Assembly (NCBI GenBank): GCA_944384195.1
Contig: CALWSK010000002.1
Span: 62,001-126,000, forward strand
Direction of reading: 5' to 3'
From: an uncultured Clostridia bacterium
GTDB taxonomy: Bacteria > Bacillota > Clostridia > Lachnospirales > CAG-274
DNA length: 64,000 nucleotides
The notes beneath the pieces were generated by a model. The model was given only the letters and a program-made list of their open reading frames with translations. It ran no database searches and had not been told where the DNA came from. Shown here piece after piece: positions 42,728 to 52,744 of this stretch (the first letter of the stretch is position 1; every line of letters begins with the position of its first letter). A program made the position numbers and the translations under genes.

Positions 42728-45103
42728 TTATTTTAGCTCAACTATAGTAACTCCGGCATCTCCTTCTCCAAATTCTCCAAGACGATATTTTTTAACTCTT
42801 TTATGTCTTCTTAAATATTCGTGTATTCCATTTCTTAAAGCTCCAGTACCTTTACCGTGTATTATACTTATAGTATCCATACCGGCTAAAAAGGCATCAT
42901 CTATAAATTTATCAACCTTATCTACTGCCTCATCAACATATAATCCCCTTACGTCTATCTCATAAGAAATATTCATAGCTTTATTATTTTTAAAGCTAGA
43001 TTTTTTAGATTTTATTATTTCTTTTTTAGGTTCTACATAGTTTGTATCTATAGATAAATCTTTTAGGGTTGTTTTTAAGTTTATAATGCCCGCCATAACC
43101 ATAACTTCACCTTTAGCGTTAGGAGGGGCCGTAACAACGCCGGACTGATTAAGAGAATGAACAAATACTCTATCTCCTTTTTTTAGATTTTCAGGCATTA
43201 TATGTTCTTGTCCTTTTTTGCTAAATTTATCTATTTTATTATCTAGTTTATTTATTTTATCTTTTAGTTTTTGTCTTTGAGAGTTTATGTCATTTTGATT
43301 AGCTTTTTCTTTAGCCATCTTTTGTATTTCTTTTACTATATTATCAGCATCTATTTTAGCTTTAGCTACTATATTTTTAGCTTCTTCATTAGCTTTTAGT
43401 AAGATTTTTTCTTTTTGTTCTCTAGTTTTTTGTTTTATATTTTCTATATCTTGTTTTAGTCTTTCTGCTTCTTCTCTGTAGCTACTAGCTCTTTCTTTTT
43501 CTATCATAAGAGATTTTTTATTTATTTCAAGTTCTGTTATAACATCTTCAAATTTTATATCTTCTTTACTAAGTAAATTTTTAGCATCATTTATAATAAA
43601 ATCAGGAAGACCTAATCTTTGAGATATAGCAAAGGCATTACTTTTACCAGGAACTCCAATAAGTAGGCGATAAGTAGGTTTTAGTGTTTTTACATCAAAT
43701 TCACAAGATGCATTTGATACGCCCTCTGTAGATATAGCAAAAACTTTAAGTTCGCTATAATGAGTGGTAACTGCTGTTCTTATTTGTCTATCGTGTAGAT
43801 ATTGTATTATAGCCATTGCAAGACAAGCACCCTCTGTAGGATCTGTTCCAGCTCCTAATTCATCTAAAAGTACAAGGCTATTATCTGTAACATTATTTAG
43901 TATAGATACTATATTTGTCATATGGGCAGAGAATGTACTAAGACTTTGCTCTATGCTTTGTTCATCGCCTATATCGGAAAATACATTATCAAATACGGCA
44001 AGCTCTGATTTGTCAAAAGCAGATATATGTAGCCCGGCTTGTCCCATAAGAGTAAAAAGTCCTAAAGTTTTTAAAGATACTGTTTTACCACCAGTATTTG
44101 GACCTGTTATAAGAAGAGTAGTAAAAGTATCTCCAAGGTAGATATCAGTAGGTACAACAGAGCTAGGCTCTAAAAGAGGGTGTCTTCCTTTTTTTATATT
44201 TATATAGCCATTTTGATTGAAAATAGGCTCTATGCCATTTATGCTAATAGAATATTCTGCTTTAGCAAAGATAAAATCTATTTCTGATAAGATTGTAAGA
44301 TTTGATATAAGAATATCTTTATTAGCATCTACCATTTGTGACAGATTTTTTAATATTTTATTTATTTCTTTTATTTCTTCATAATGGAGCTCTTTTATTT
44401 TGTTATTTAAGTTTACAACAGAAGTTGGTTCCATAAATACTGTAGCTCCAGTAGATGACTGTTCGTGAACCACTCCAGAAAAAGAATTTTTATATTCAGA
44501 GCGAACAGGGATACAATATCTATCACCTTTAACTGTGATAACTGCTTCTTGTAGCATAGTTTTATAGCTAGAAGATTGAATTATTTTATTAAGCTCAAGC
44601 TTTACTCTATCGTTTGTTTGTTTTATTTCTTTGCGAATATCTTTAAGAGTATTGCTAGCTTCATCTGACATTTCTGTATCGGATATTATACATCTTGTAA
44701 TTTCTTTATCTAGTGTTTCTATAGGTTCTATTATAGAAAATTTAGGTTCTAAAAGCTCATATACATCATATTTGTTTTCGCTTTTTGCGTAGTCTTTTGC
44801 AAGTTTACAACCGCTTAAAAAATCGGCAATATTTAAAAGTTCTTCAAAATTTAGGATTCCACCTATAGCTGTTCTTTGTAAAAATGGGCTAATATCTCTA
44901 AGTCCGCCTATTTTTAAAGAACCTTTTTTTAGTATCATAGATACTGCTTCTGAAGTTTCTTTTTGCCAAAGTTTTATCTCGTTTATATCTGTGCTAGGTT
45001 TTAGATTTTTTACCATTTCTTTCCCAACATTTGAGCTTGCAAATGTTGATACTTTTTCTATTATTTTATTAAATTCCAAAGTTTTAAATGCTTTTTCGTT
45101 CAT
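42728..45103 (-). CDS. mutS2: Endonuclease MutS2
   Basis: A MutS-family ATPase with a C-terminal Smr nuclease domain, linked in Firmicutes to suppression of recombination and to rescue of collided ribosomes. Features in order are the N-terminal clamp/lever helices, Walker A ITGPNTGGKTVSLKTLG (about 340), Walker B LVLLDELGAGTDPTEG, a long coiled-coil region (about 520-625) and the Smr domain (EIDVRGLYVDEAVDKV, then SIIHGKGTGALRNGI). ATG 45103 after AGAGGTGGAA is favoured over ATG 45118. Product 791 residues. Confidence 0.96.
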   Translation of the reverse strand: MNEKAFKTLEFNKIIEKVSTFASSNVGKEMVKNLKPSTDINEIKLWQKETSEAVSMILKKGSLKIGGLRDISPFLQRTAIGGILNFEELLNIADFLSGCKLAKDYAKSENKYDVYELLEPKFSIIEPIETLDKEITRCIISDTEMSDEASNTLKDIRKEIKQTNDRVKLELNKIIQSSSYKTMLQEAVITVKGDRYCIPVRSEYKNSFSGVVHEQSSTGATVFMEPTSVVNLNNKIKELHYEEIKEINKILKNLSQMVDANKDILISNLTILSEIDFIFAKAEYSISINGIEPIFNQNGYINIKKGRHPLLEPSSVVPTDIYLGDTFTTLLITGPNTGGKTVSLKTLGLFTLMGQAGLHISAFDKSELAVFDNVFSDIGDEQSIEQSLSTFSAHMTNIVSILNNVTDNSLVLLDELGAGTDPTEGACLAMAIIQYLHDRQIRTAVTTHYSELKVFAISTEGVSNASCEFDVKTLKPTYRLLIGVPGKSNAFAISQRLGLPDFIINDAKNLLSKEDIKFEDVITELEINKKSLMIEKERASSYREEAERLKQDIENIKQKTREQKEKILLKANEEAKNIVAKAKIDADNIVKEIQKMAKEKANQNDINSQRQKLKDKINKLDNKIDKFSKKGQEHIMPENLKKGDRVFVHSLNQSGVVTAPPNAKGEVMVMAGIINLKTTLKDLSIDTNYVEPKKEIIKSKKSSFKNNKAMNISYEIDVRGLYVDEAVDKVDKFIDDAFLAGMDTISIIHGKGTGALRNGIHEYLRRHKRVKKYRLGEFGEGDAGVTIVELK

Positions 45104-45191
45104 TTCCACCTCTAACATAAATTAATAGTTGAATTTTTTTTAAATTTGTATTAAAATTATATTGTGATTAAGAAAAGAAAGGGGTTTTTAT

Positions 45192-45806
45192 ATGAATATA
45201 AGTGTAAATAGCATCTATAATGAAATTATATCCAATATAGAGGCTAGAATACCTATCCCTATTTCAAATAAAACAGTATATCAATATAATGATAACACAC
45301 AAGAAGCAAAAAGTAAATCTATAGAAGAAAAATCTTTTTCAGATATATTAAAAGAGTATGAAGAAAATGACGTGTCAGAACAAGAAGTTTCTACTGTTAT
45401 TAAAGATGCTATACAAGAAGCTTCTGATAAATATGGTATAGACGAAACTCTTATAGCTGCTGTTATTCGTCAAGAAAGCAATTTTAATCCAGATGCTACT
45501 TCTTCTGCAGGAGCTATGGGCGTTATGCAACTTATGCCAAATACGGCAAAAAGTCTTGGTGTTGAAGATGCCTACGATATAGAACAAAATATAGATGGAG
45601 GCACTAAATATCTTAAAAAACAAATGGATAGATTTGATAACAATACAGAGCTTGCGCTTGCCGCTTATAATGCAGGGCCTGGTAATGTGCAAAAATATGG
45701 TGGAGTGCCACCTTTTAAAGAAACTCAAAATTATGTAGATAAAGTTTTAGATTATCAAAAGCAATATGCTTTACAACAATATGAAAAAAATAAAACTATA
45801 GTATAA
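45192..45806 (+). CDS. Lytic transglycosylase (SLT domain) without signal peptide
   Basis: A 204-residue protein with an N-terminal polar region (about 1-75) and an SLT/goose-lysozyme-like domain. The catalytic Glu is at about residue 95 in [48 protein letters not shown] and [13 protein letters not shown] follow. It cleaves peptidoglycan glycan strands with anhydromuramic acid formation. No hydrophobic leader exists for Sec export. In a flagellated cell whose FlgJ lacks a muramidase, delivery through the flagellar export apparatus is a reasonable inference. ATG 45192 follows AAAGAAAGGGGTTTTTAT. Confidence 0.9.
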   Translation: MNISVNSIYNEIISNIEARIPIPISNKTVYQYNDNTQEAKSKSIEEKSFSDILKEYEENDVSEQEVSTVIKDAIQEASDKYGIDETLIAAVIRQESNFNPDATSSAGAMGVMQLMPNTAKSLGVEDAYDIEQNIDGGTKYLKKQMDRFDNNTELALAAYNAGPGNVQKYGGVPPFKETQNYVDKVLDYQKQYALQQYEKNKTIV

Positions 45807-45817
45807 TATATAATAAG

Positions 45818-45842
45818 GTGGCCTATGTTATAAGCATAGGCA
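45818..45842 (+). other. Hairpin between the lytic transglycosylase and rRNA methyltransferase genes
   Basis: GTGGCCTATG pairs with CATAGGCAC (one bulged G) around a TTATAAG loop, without a T tract. It lies between two same-strand genes and may be a weak terminator or an RNA processing site. Confidence 0.5.
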
Positions 45843-45866
45843 CTAATTAATAAAGGAAAGTAAAAT

Positions 45867-47231
45867 ATGGATTTACCTATAAAATATGAAGAGAAGATGA
45901 GAAATCTTTTGCAAGAAGATTTTGATAAATATATAAAAAGTTTTGAAGAGAAAAATTATCAAGGGCTTAGAGCTAATACGCTAAAAATATCTAAAGAAGA
46001 ATTAAGAAATCTTCTTGGATATTCCTTAGAAGACGTTTCTTGGTGTGAAACAGGATTTTACTACGAGAATGAACGTCCGGCTAAAAGCCCTTATTATAAT
46101 GCCGGTTTATTTTATATACAAGAGCCTAGTGCTATGTCTACGGGGGCTATGCTCCATATAGAAAAGGGAGATAAAGTATTAGATATGTGCGCTGCTCCTG
46201 GAGGTAAAAGCACACAGGTAGCTTCTAAGCTTGGTCTTAGCGGAGTGTTAGTAACAAATGATATAAGTGCTACAAGATGTAAAGCGCTTCTTAAAAATAT
46301 AGAGCTAAATGGAGTTACTAATGCTATAGTAACAAATGAAACTCCTAAAAAGCTTGCATCTAAGTTTAAGGGATATTTTAATAAAATAATTGTAGATGCT
46401 CCTTGCTCTGGTGAGGGAATGTTTAGAAAAGACAAAGAGGCTATAAAAAGCTGGGAAACTCACAAGACAGAATTTTGTTGTAGCTTACAAAGAGAAATAC
46501 TACACTATGCAAAAGATATGCTAGATGATGGAGGAATTATTGCATATTCTACTTGTACTTTTGCTCCAGAAGAAAACGAGCAGATGATATATGAATTTTT
46601 AACTCAAAACAGAGAATTTGAGCTTGTAGATTTTGATAAAAGTAGTGGATTTGAAAATGGGCGTAGGAGCTGGCTAAAAGAAGATATGACAGAAGATGTT
46701 CATATAGAAAGAGCAGGCAGGCTTATGCCATATAAAATAAAAGGGGAGGGACATTTTTTAGCTATACTAAAAAAACAAGGTTCTCCTAAAAATATAGATA
46801 TTAAAAAGATAAAGCCTACAGATAAAAAAATGCTATCTGAAGTAGAAGAGTTTTTCTTAAATTATCTTAATATACCTATTTATGATAATATAGAAATACA
46901 TAAAAGTAGTATTTTTTCTATACCAAATGGAATAAATTTAGACGGACTTAGAGTTGTAAGAAGTGGTTTTTATTTAGGCGAGCTTAAAACAAAACGATTT
47001 GAGCCATCTCAAGCTTTTGCTATGGGTCTTAAAAAAGAAAATGCAAAATATACTATAAGTTTTAGTATAGATGATGAAAATTTAACTAGATATCTAAAAG
47101 GAGAAAGCTTTTTAGTAGATAGTGAAAATGAAGGTTGGCATCTTGTATGTATAGATAAATATCCTATAGGTTGGGGAAAAGTACAAAAAGGAAGGCTAAA
47201 AAATAAATATTTAGCAGGTTGGAGAATTTAA
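45867..47231 (+). CDS. rsmF: NOL1/NOP2/Sun-family rRNA cytosine-C5 methyltransferase (RsmF type)
   Basis: A 454-residue SAM-dependent RNA m5C methyltransferase. SAM site: [15 protein letters not shown]. The two conserved Cys are in [14 protein letters not shown] (about 177) and [13 protein letters not shown] (about 228). The N-terminal LRANTLK motif and the C-terminal RsmF/PUA-like portion (about 310-450, with [13 protein letters not shown]) place it with the YebU/RsmF group acting on 16S rRNA. The exact target cytosine cannot be told from sequence. ATG 45867 follows AAAGGAAAGTAAAAT. Confidence 0.92.
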   Translation: MDLPIKYEEKMRNLLQEDFDKYIKSFEEKNYQGLRANTLKISKEELRNLLGYSLEDVSWCETGFYYENERPAKSPYYNAGLFYIQEPSAMSTGAMLHIEKGDKVLDMCAAPGGKSTQVASKLGLSGVLVTNDISATRCKALLKNIELNGVTNAIVTNETPKKLASKFKGYFNKIIVDAPCSGEGMFRKDKEAIKSWETHKTEFCCSLQREILHYAKDMLDDGGIIAYSTCTFAPEENEQMIYEFLTQNREFELVDFDKSSGFENGRRSWLKEDMTEDVHIERAGRLMPYKIKGEGHFLAILKKQGSPKNIDIKKIKPTDKKMLSEVEEFFLNYLNIPIYDNIEIHKSSIFSIPNGINLDGLRVVRSGFYLGELKTKRFEPSQAFAMGLKKENAKYTISFSIDDENLTRYLKGESFLVDSENEGWHLVCIDKYPIGWGKVQKGRLKNKYLAGWRI

Positions 47232-47241
47232 GGAGGGATAT

Positions 47242-49167
47242 ATGGATTTTTTACCGATTAGTAAAGAAGATATGCAAAAAAGAGGCTGGGAAGAGCTTGA
47301 TTTTATATTAGTTACTGGAGATGCCTATGTGGACCATCCATCTTTTGGAGCAGCTATAATAGCTAGACTTTTAGAAAGCAAAGGATATAAAATAGGAATA
47401 ATAGCTCAGCCAAATTGGAAAGATACTAAAGATTTTGAAAAATTAGGAAAGCCAAGGCTTTCATTTTTAGTAACCGGTGGGAATATAGATTCTATGGTAA
47501 ATCACTATAGCGTTGCTAAAAAAAGAAGAAGTAAAGATTTATATTCCCCAGGGGGAAAAGGGGGCTTACGTCCAGATAGAGCGACAATAGTTTATTGTCA
47601 AAAGATAAGAGAAATTTTTAAGAATATACCTATAATGATAGGTGGAATAGAAGCAAGCTTAAGAAGATTATCTCATTATGACTATTGGGACAATAAGGTT
47701 AGGCGTTCTATTTTATTAGATTCCCAAGCAGATATATTAATGTACGGTATGGGAGAGCATCAGATAGTAGAGCTTGCCGATAGTCTAAATAGTGGTATAC
47801 CTATAGAACATATAACATATGTAAAAGGGACAGTATATAAGACTAAGACTTTAGATAATATATACGAAGATTACATAATGCTTCCTTCTTATAAGGACGT
47901 ATGCAAAGATAAGATAACTTATGCTAAGAGTTTTCTTGCTCAATATGAAAATACAGATGCTATAACTGCTAAAATGCTTATAGAACCTTATAGCGATTTT
48001 TATGTGGTACAAAATACTCCTTCTATGCCTCTTACTACAAGTGAATTTGACAATTCTTATAGTTTACCTTATATGAGGACTTATCACCCTATATATGAAA
48101 AAGATGGAGGAGTTCCGGCTATAGAAGAGGTTAAATTTAGCCTTATATCAAACAGAGGGTGTTTTGGTTCTTGTAGTTTTTGTGCTCTTACTTTTCATCA
48201 AGGCAGAGTTGTACAAGCACGTAGCCATCAGTCTATAATAAACGAGGCTAAAAAGCTTGTATGGGAAGAAGGTTTCAAGGGATATATCCACGACGTAGGA
48301 GGCCCTACTGCAAACTTTAGAGGCCCTGCTTGCCAAAAGCAACTTACAAAAGGGGCTTGTAAACATAAACAATGTCTTTTCCCAGAGCCTTGCAAAAATC
48401 TAGATATAGACCATAATGATTATTTAAAGCTTTTACAAGAGCTAAGAGCAATTCCTAAGGTTAAAAAGGTATTTGTGCGTTCTGGTATAAGATATGATTA
48501 TCTTATAAATGATAAAAATAATAAACAATTTTTTGAAGAGCTTTGTGAGCATCATATAAGCGGACAACTTAAAGTAGCACCAGAGCATATATCCGATAAG
48601 GTGCTTGATAAGATGGGCAAGCCTAAGAAAGATGTTTATGAAAGATTTGTAAAAAGATATTATGAGATAAATAGACAGATAGGAAAAGAGCAATATCTAG
48701 TGCCTTATCTTATGAGTAGCCATCCAGGGTGTGATTTAAGCTCGGCTATAGAGCTTGCAGAATATCTTAGAGACCTTGGATATATGCCAGAGCAAGTGCA
48801 AGATTTTTATCCAACACCTATGACTTTATCTACTTGTATGTATTATACAGAGCTTGACCCTAGAGATATGAGCTATGTTTATATTCCTAAAAATCCTCAT
48901 GAGAAAGCTATGCAAAGAGCTCTTATTCAATATAGAATGCCTAAAAATTATGATTTAGTATTAGAAGCTCTAAAAAAAGCCAACAGAATGGACCTTGTAG
49001 GTTTTGATAAACATTGTCTTATAAGACCTAGAAAAGCTCTAGCAGAAAAAGAATTTTATAACAAAAATGCAAAAGGCAAAAAGCAAAAAGAAGAATTCAA
49101 AAAGAAAAAAGAAGAATTCAAAAAGAAAAAAACTATCAGAAATGTTCATAAAAAGAAAGGAAAATAA
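47242..49167 (+). CDS. ygiQ: YgiQ-family radical SAM protein
   Basis: A 641-residue protein. N-terminal B12-binding-like region ([20 protein letters not shown]) and a radical SAM domain with cluster motif CFGSCSFC at about 305. A family block [14 protein letters not shown] equivalent, the [11 protein letters not shown] segment, and a C-terminal DUF3362-type region ([15 protein letters not shown]) complete it. The substrate of YgiQ proteins is unknown. ATG 47242 follows AAGGAGGGATAT. The last 40 residues are a Lys/Glu-rich tail including a duplicated KEEFKKK. Confidence 0.95.
   Translation: MDFLPISKEDMQKRGWEELDFILVTGDAYVDHPSFGAAIIARLLESKGYKIGIIAQPNWKDTKDFEKLGKPRLSFLVTGGNIDSMVNHYSVAKKRRSKDLYSPGGKGGLRPDRATIVYCQKIREIFKNIPIMIGGIEASLRRLSHYDYWDNKVRRSILLDSQADILMYGMGEHQIVELADSLNSGIPIEHITYVKGTVYKTKTLDNIYEDYIMLPSYKDVCKDKITYAKSFLAQYENTDAITAKMLIEPYSDFYVVQNTPSMPLTTSEFDNSYSLPYMRTYHPIYEKDGGVPAIEEVKFSLISNRGCFGSCSFCALTFHQGRVVQARSHQSIINEAKKLVWEEGFKGYIHDVGGPTANFRGPACQKQLTKGACKHKQCLFPEPCKNLDIDHNDYLKLLQELRAIPKVKKVFVRSGIRYDYLINDKNNKQFFEELCEHHISGQLKVAPEHISDKVLDKMGKPKKDVYERFVKRYYEINRQIGKEQYLVPYLMSSHPGCDLSSAIELAEYLRDLGYMPEQVQDFYPTPMTLSTCMYYTELDPRDMSYVYIPKNPHEKAMQRALIQYRMPKNYDLVLEALKKANRMDLVGFDKHCLIRPRKALAEKEFYNKNAKGKKQKEEFKKKKEEFKKKKTIRNVHKKKGK
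49090..49131 (+). repeat. Tandem 21-base repeat in the 3' end of ygiQ
   Basis: Two perfect 21-base units (49090-49110 and 49111-49131), each containing GAAGAATTC followed by A-rich sequence. They are in frame, so they duplicate a seven-residue Lys/Glu-rich block in the protein tail. Confidence 0.9.
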
Positions 49168-49668
49168 ATGATAGCTATTTATTTTATAATAGATGACTTT
49201 TTATTAAACCAATTACAAAGATTAGACACAGATAGCATATTAGACAAAATAGAAGAACTTTTAGAAAATGATGATTTATATCCAAGTAGTGATATAGACA
49301 CTATTTGGAATGGCCTATATTATCTTATATCTAAAGAAGAAAATCCAGTTTATGATAAAGAAGACTTTACAAAATATGCAAAAAGTAGTTTTATATTTGG
49401 AGATATGGCTCTTTCTAAACAAGAACATATAACTTACTTAAAACATAGTGAGATTAAGGATATTTTAAATGAAATAGAAAAAATAGACTTTAAGACTTTA
49501 AGTTTTGAGCCTAAAGAGTTTGATAAAAAACAAATATTTCCTAATATATGGCTAAAAGAAGATAAAGAGGTATTACAAGAAGAGCTAGAAATGGCCTTTG
49601 ATGAATTAAAAAATCTTTATAATCAAGCTATAAATACAAATAAAAATATATTAGTAACAATTTTATAG
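49168..49668 (+). CDS. DUF1877 (YfbM-like) family protein
   Basis: A 166-residue acidic cytosolic protein. The pattern [16 protein letters not shown] followed by FIFGDMAL and [20 protein letters not shown] is what I know from the DUF1877/YfbM family. The late [11 protein letters not shown] and the C-terminal helix [16 protein letters not shown] also agree. Function unknown. The ATG at 49168 directly follows the ygiQ stop, so the two are translationally coupled. The next gene starts 11 bases after it. Confidence 0.85.
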   Translation: MIAIYFIIDDFLLNQLQRLDTDSILDKIEELLENDDLYPSSDIDTIWNGLYYLISKEENPVYDKEDFTKYAKSSFIFGDMALSKQEHITYLKHSEIKDILNEIEKIDFKTLSFEPKEFDKKQIFPNIWLKEDKEVLQEELEMAFDELKNLYNQAINTNKNILVTIL

Positions 49669-49679
49669 GAGGAAACAAT

Positions 49680-50015
49680 ATGGAAAATTTACCTAACTGC
49701 CCTAAATGTAATTCTAGTTATACTTACGAAGATGGAAATCTTTATGTTTGCCCAGAGTGTGCTTATGAATGGAATGATGAAGCTAAAGAAGAAAATGTTA
49801 TAAAAGATGCTAATGGTAATATATTAAATGATGGAGATAGTGTTATTGTTATAAAAGATTTAAAAGTAAAAGGTTCTTCATCCTCTATAAAAATAGGAAC
49901 TAAAGTAAAAAATATAAGACTTATATATGATGCACCAGATGACCACGATATAGATTGTAAAATAGATGGTTTTGGGGCTATGAAGTTAAAATCATCAGTA
50001 GTAAAAAAGGCATAA
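49680..50015 (+). CDS. yjdM: PhnA/YjdM family zinc-ribbon protein
   Basis: A 111-residue protein with an N-terminal zinc ribbon, CPKC...CPEC (residues 7-30, [16 protein letters not shown]). A PhnA domain follows: [28 protein letters not shown] split by conserved residues, ending in [16 protein letters not shown]. Despite the historic PhnA name, this family is not itself a phosphonate hydrolase and its role is unknown. ATG 49680 follows ATAGGAGGAAACAAT. Length and motifs fit the family. Confidence 0.95.
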   Translation: MENLPNCPKCNSSYTYEDGNLYVCPECAYEWNDEAKEENVIKDANGNILNDGDSVIVIKDLKVKGSSSSIKIGTKVKNIRLIYDAPDDHDIDCKIDGFGAMKLKSSVVKKA

Positions 50016-50028
50016 GAGGAGGAAATAT

Positions 50029-51642
50029 ATGTTAAGTGTTAATAATGTTACATTAAGGCTTGGAAAAAGAGCTTTATTTGAAGATGTAAATATAAAATTT
50101 ACTCCAGGGAATTGCTATGGTCTTATAGGGGCCAATGGTGCCGGAAAATCTACTTTTCTTAAGATATTATCTGGACAAATAGAGTCTACTTCTGGAGATG
50201 TTGTTGTATCTGATGGTGAACGTATTTCTTTCTTACAACAAGACCATTTTAAATATGATGAATTTATGGTTTTAGATACTGTTATTATGGGGAATAAAAA
50301 ACTATATGACATAATGAAAGAAAAAGAGGCTATTTATGCTAAAGAAGATTTTTCCGAAGAAGATGGTATAAAAGCTAGTGAGCTTGAGCAAGAGTTTGCA
50401 GATATGGACGGTTGGAATGCAGAGCCGGATGCTGCCAATCTTTTAAATGGTCTTGGAATTTCACCAGATTTACATTATAAATATCTAAAAGAATTAACAG
50501 GTCCTGAAAAAGTTAAAGTTCTTTTAGCCCAAGCTCTTTTTGGAAAACCAGATATTTTATTACTAGATGAGCCTACTAACCATTTAGACTTAATGGCTAT
50601 AAACTGGCTTGAAGAATTTTTAATAAATTTTGAAAACACTACTATAGTTGTATCACACGATAGATACTTTTTAAATAAAGTATGTACTCATATAGCAGAT
50701 ATAGATTATTCTAAAATACAACTTTATGCCGGAAACTATGATTTTTGGTATGAATCTAGCCAACTTCTTATAAGACAGATGAAAGATGCTAATCGTAAAA
50801 AAGAAGAGAAAATAAAAGAATTACAAGAATTTATTCAAAGATTTAGTGCTAATGCATCAAAATCTAAACAAGCTACTTCTAGAAAGAAAGCTTTAGAAAA
50901 AATAGAGCTTGATGAAATTAAGCCATCTAGCAGAAAATATCCTTATATAGATTTTAAACCTAATAGAGATATAGGAAATGAAGTACTTACAGTAACTAAT
51001 CTTTCTAAAACTATAGATGGTGTAAAAGTATTAGATAATGTATCTTTTATGTTATCATCAGAAGATAAGGTAGCTTTTGTTGGTTCTAATGAAATAGCTA
51101 AGACTACTTTATTTAAGATATTAGCAGGGGAGTTAGAGCCAGATGAAGGCGAATTTAAATGGGGGATTACTACCAGTTTTTCTTATTTCCCTAAAGACCA
51201 TAATAGCGAATTTGAAAGCGATTATTCTATAGTAGATTGGCTTATGCAATATTCACCAGAAAAAGATACTACTTTTGTAAGAGGATTTTTAGGCAGAATG
51301 TTATTCTCTGGAGAAGAGGCTCTTAAAAAAGTAAATGTATTATCTGGTGGAGAAAAAGTACGTTGTTTATTTTCTAAGATGATGATGTCTGGTGCAAATA
51401 TATTAATATTTGATGAACCTACTAACCATTTAGATATGGAATCTATTACTGCTCTTAATAATGCTCTTATAAAATTTCCAGGAGTTATACTTTTCTCATC
51501 TCAAGATCATCAAATAGTACAAACTACGGCTAATAGAATTATGGAATTTACAGAAAATGGACTTATTGATAAGAGAACTACTTATGATGAGTATCTTGAA
51601 GCAGATAAAGAGGCTCTAAAAAGACAAGTATATAATATATAA
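50029..51642 (+). CDS. ABC-F family ATP-binding protein (YbiT/YkpA type)
   Basis: A 537-residue soluble protein with two ABC ATPase domains and no membrane segment. Domain 1 has Walker A GANGAGKST, signature LTGPEK and Walker B LLLDEPTNHLD. A charged linker (about 240-300) follows. Domain 2 has a modified Walker A GSNEIAKTT, signature LSGGEKVR and Walker B IFDEPTNHLD. ABC-F proteins act on the ribosome in translation or antibiotic resistance. The modified motifs are, as I recall, normal for the YbiT/YkpA branch. ATG 50029 follows AGAGGAGGAAATAT. Confidence 0.92.
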   Translation: MLSVNNVTLRLGKRALFEDVNIKFTPGNCYGLIGANGAGKSTFLKILSGQIESTSGDVVVSDGERISFLQQDHFKYDEFMVLDTVIMGNKKLYDIMKEKEAIYAKEDFSEEDGIKASELEQEFADMDGWNAEPDAANLLNGLGISPDLHYKYLKELTGPEKVKVLLAQALFGKPDILLLDEPTNHLDLMAINWLEEFLINFENTTIVVSHDRYFLNKVCTHIADIDYSKIQLYAGNYDFWYESSQLLIRQMKDANRKKEEKIKELQEFIQRFSANASKSKQATSRKKALEKIELDEIKPSSRKYPYIDFKPNRDIGNEVLTVTNLSKTIDGVKVLDNVSFMLSSEDKVAFVGSNEIAKTTLFKILAGELEPDEGEFKWGITTSFSYFPKDHNSEFESDYSIVDWLMQYSPEKDTTFVRGFLGRMLFSGEEALKKVNVLSGGEKVRCLFSKMMMSGANILIFDEPTNHLDMESITALNNALIKFPGVILFSSQDHQIVQTTANRIMEFTENGLIDKRTTYDEYLEADKEALKRQVYNI

Positions 51643-51668
51643 AAAAGACGGCTTTAGCCGTCTTTTTT
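51641..51668. terminator. Bidirectional terminator between the ABC-F gene and rseP
   Basis: AAAAAAGACGGCT / AGCCGTCTTTTTT with a very short loop; T runs on both strands serve convergent genes. The rseP stop codon lies within its right arm. Confidence 0.93.
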
Positions 51669-52731
51669 AAAATAAACTAAAAATATCTTTAAATGCTATA
51701 AATATACCAAGAGCCATAATAAGTACAAATCCTATAAAATGTATATTTCCTTCTTTCTCTGGTGGTATAGGTTTTCCTCTTACTAGCTCTACAAGTAAAA
51801 ATAATATTCTGCCTCCATCTAAAGCAGGAATAGGGAGAAGATTAAATACTCCTATATTAGCGCTTAATAGAGCCATTATATTTAGCATAGTTAAAATAGT
51901 AGCACCTATACTAACTTGCATAGCGGTATCATATTCTTTATCTATAACTGGAGCTAAGCCTATAGGTCCTGTCATATCTTTAATAGACATTTGCCCAGTT
52001 ATTAAATCAAATAGACCTATGATAGTTACTTTAACAGTAAATATCATATTCCAAAATCCGTCGGATATATTTTGGATAAAAGAGCTTTTTTCTATTCCTT
52101 TTATATCTTTTGCAAAAGCACCGTTTTTAAGGGTTGGATTTATTCCTATTAAAGCTTTATTGCTATTTTCGTCAAATTTAGGATATAGCTTAAAGTTTAG
52201 TTTTTGGTTATCTCTTATAACAACAAGATCTATAGCTTCTCCTTTTTTAATTCTAGATATCCTAAAGCTGATGTCTTGAAAGCTATGTACTCTAGAATCA
52301 TTTATTTTATATATAATATCTCCTTGTTGCAAGCCGGCTTCTTTAGCCGGAAAGTTATCACTAACTTTTGCAATTTCAGTTGTAGCATTGCCCGAGAATA
52401 GCGCTATTCCTACAAATATAGAAAGTGCTAATACAAAATTCATAAATGCTCCGGCAAATACTATAGCTAGTTTTTTAAATATAGTAGCATTTGAGAAGCT
52501 ATCTGGGTCATCACCTGAAACATCTTCGTCTTTCATTTTACAATAGCCACCAAGAGGGAAAAGTCTTAGTGTATATAAAGTACCATTTTTTTCTTTTCCA
52601 AAGAGTTTAAAGCCCATACCTATAGCAAATTCTTCTACAAAGACTCCTGATTTTTTGGCGACTATAAAATGTCCCCATTCGTGAACAAGAATTATAAATT
52701 CAAATATAAGCAAAGTTATAATTAAGGACAA
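51667..52731 (-). CDS. rseP: Site-2-type intramembrane metalloprotease RseP
   Basis: A 354-residue polytopic zinc protease. The metal site HEWGH is at residues 17-21 in the first membrane segment. A PDZ domain lies at about 115-190 (DNFPAKEAGLQQGDIIYKIND), and the third metal ligand is in NLLPIPALDGGR (about 299). RseP cleaves anti-sigma factors and signal-peptide remnants within the membrane. The start is TTG 52731 behind AGAGGTGAAAAAAT. It is the last gene of the uppS-cdsA-dxr-rseP set, 13 bases after dxr. Confidence 0.95.
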   Translation of the reverse strand: MSLIITLLIFEFIILVHEWGHFIVAKKSGVFVEEFAIGMGFKLFGKEKNGTLYTLRLFPLGGYCKMKDEDVSGDDPDSFSNATIFKKLAIVFAGAFMNFVLALSIFVGIALFSGNATTEIAKVSDNFPAKEAGLQQGDIIYKINDSRVHSFQDISFRISRIKKGEAIDLVVIRDNQKLNFKLYPKFDENSNKALIGINPTLKNGAFAKDIKGIEKSSFIQNISDGFWNMIFTVKVTIIGLFDLITGQMSIKDMTGPIGLAPVIDKEYDTAMQVSIGATILTMLNIMALLSANIGVFNLLPIPALDGGRILFLLVELVRGKPIPPEKEGNIHFIGFVLIMALGIFIAFKDIFSLF

Positions 52732-52744
52732 ATTTTTTCACCTC

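Noticed and set aside
50029..51642. Degenerate Walker A (GSNEIAKTT) and signature (LTGPEK) in the ABC-F protein as a sign of inactivation
   Set aside because: As far as I recall, these changes are usual in the YbiT/YkpA branch, and the Walker B and second signature motifs are intact.
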